A DNA stretch of 64,000 nt from contig NCBV01000001.1 of the NCBI GenBank assembly GCA_002279355.1, positions 62,001 through 126,000 on the forward strand, written 5' to 3'. The notes beneath the pieces were generated by a model. The model saw only the letters and a list, made by a program, of their open reading frames with translations. It ran no database searches and had not been told where the DNA came from. This document shows, in pieces, positions 63,782 to 64,000 of this stretch. A program made the position numbers and the translations under genes. The stretch's first letter is position 1, and each line of letters opens with the position of its first letter. This stretch comes from Acidiphilium sp. 37-60-79 (GTDB taxonomy: Bacteria; Pseudomonadota; Alphaproteobacteria; Acetobacterales; Acetobacteraceae).

Positions 63782-64000
63782 ATGGATGCCACCCCCATCG
63801 CACCGGTCTATCTGCTGCATATCCCGAAAACCGCCGGGACATCACTGCGCGCCGCACTCAGCGACTATTATCGTGACAGGCTATGCCCGGCCGCAATGTG
63901 GGATGATTTCTTCCGAGACCCCACACTCCGCACAACGCCCTATGCCGCTTATTGTGGCCATTTCGGCATCGAGCTCGCCGCCTATCTCGGCTGCCCACTC
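63782..64000 (+). CDS. Sulfotransferase family protein (C-terminus outside window)
   Basis: Read directly: ATG 63782 opens a frame that runs past the end. YLLHIPKTAGTSLRAAL near residues 10-26 is the PAPS-binding 5'-phosphosulfate loop of the family-2 sulfotransferases. Only 73 residues are visible; target unknown, often a surface glycan or lipid. Confidence 0.8.
   Translation, partial: MDATPIAPVYLLHIPKTAGTSLRAALSDYYRDRLCPAAMWDDFFRDPTLRTTPYAAYCGHFGIELAAYLGCPL

Overview
This is a chromosomal segment of an alphaproteobacterium, most likely a member of the Acetobacteraceae/Rhodospirillales. The inference rests on gene content and context: HdaA next to polyphosphate kinase, usg, a DUF2244 gene beside nth, a small aa3-type cytochrome oxidase subunit IV, and the order zapA - 6S RNA - formyl-THF cyclo-ligase. 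The genus cannot be fixed by reading alone.

Layout. Bases 1-12131 hold housekeeping genes: a partial acyl-CoA dehydrogenase divergent from an APH-type kinase, purU, a small lipoprotein, argD-argF, a small oxidase subunit, purM-purN, a PerM-type membrane protein, hdaA and ppk1. Bases 12209-37361 form one compact block entirely on the minus strand. Read in transcription order it is terminase, portal, scaffold, capsid, connectors, tail sheath, tail tube, a frameshifted tail-assembly chaperone, a short basic protein in the tape-measure slot, baseplate, four fibre-type proteins, endolysin, a holin-like protein and spanins. It is a complete contractile-tailed (myovirus-type) particle and lysis module. 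No integrase, repressor, replication gene, small terminase, capsid protease or att repeat is visible, and core genes flank it on both sides.

Bases 37458-50990 return to core functions: usg, groESL behind a CIRCE operator pair, a TMEM175-type channel, DUF2244, a damaged nth, a YejE/YejF-like ABC pair, dapF, mtaB, ftsY, ogt, an epimerase-like gene, a DedA protein, a small coiled-coil protein and zapA, the 6S RNA, and the folate cyclo-ligase. Bases 50984-64000 hold a secreted HNH-like protein, an SMP-30-type protein, ppa, a tRNA with CAT anticodon, ppk2, a 1465-residue CheB-CheR-PAS-kinase-REC-REC-HTH protein, a slipin with an unknown partner, a metalloprotease-Hint fusion, a Ppx/GppA phosphatase and the start of a sulfotransferase.

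How the genes work together. Four polyphosphate/pyrophosphate enzymes (ppk1, ppk2, ppx, ppa) are scattered over 54 kb. One-carbon and folate metabolism recurs (purU, purN, formyl-THF cyclo-ligase). Many adjacent genes overlap by ATGA, GTGA or TGATG, pointing to tightly coupled operons.

The most interesting items are the stand-alone particle locus (a candidate gene-transfer-agent-like or domesticated element), its canonical GGGAAAC frameshift site and odd tape-measure slot, the sensor kinase fused all the way to a DNA-binding domain, the metalloprotease-Hint fusion, and an nth gene broken by a small deletion that leaves its iron-sulfur motif intact but out of frame.
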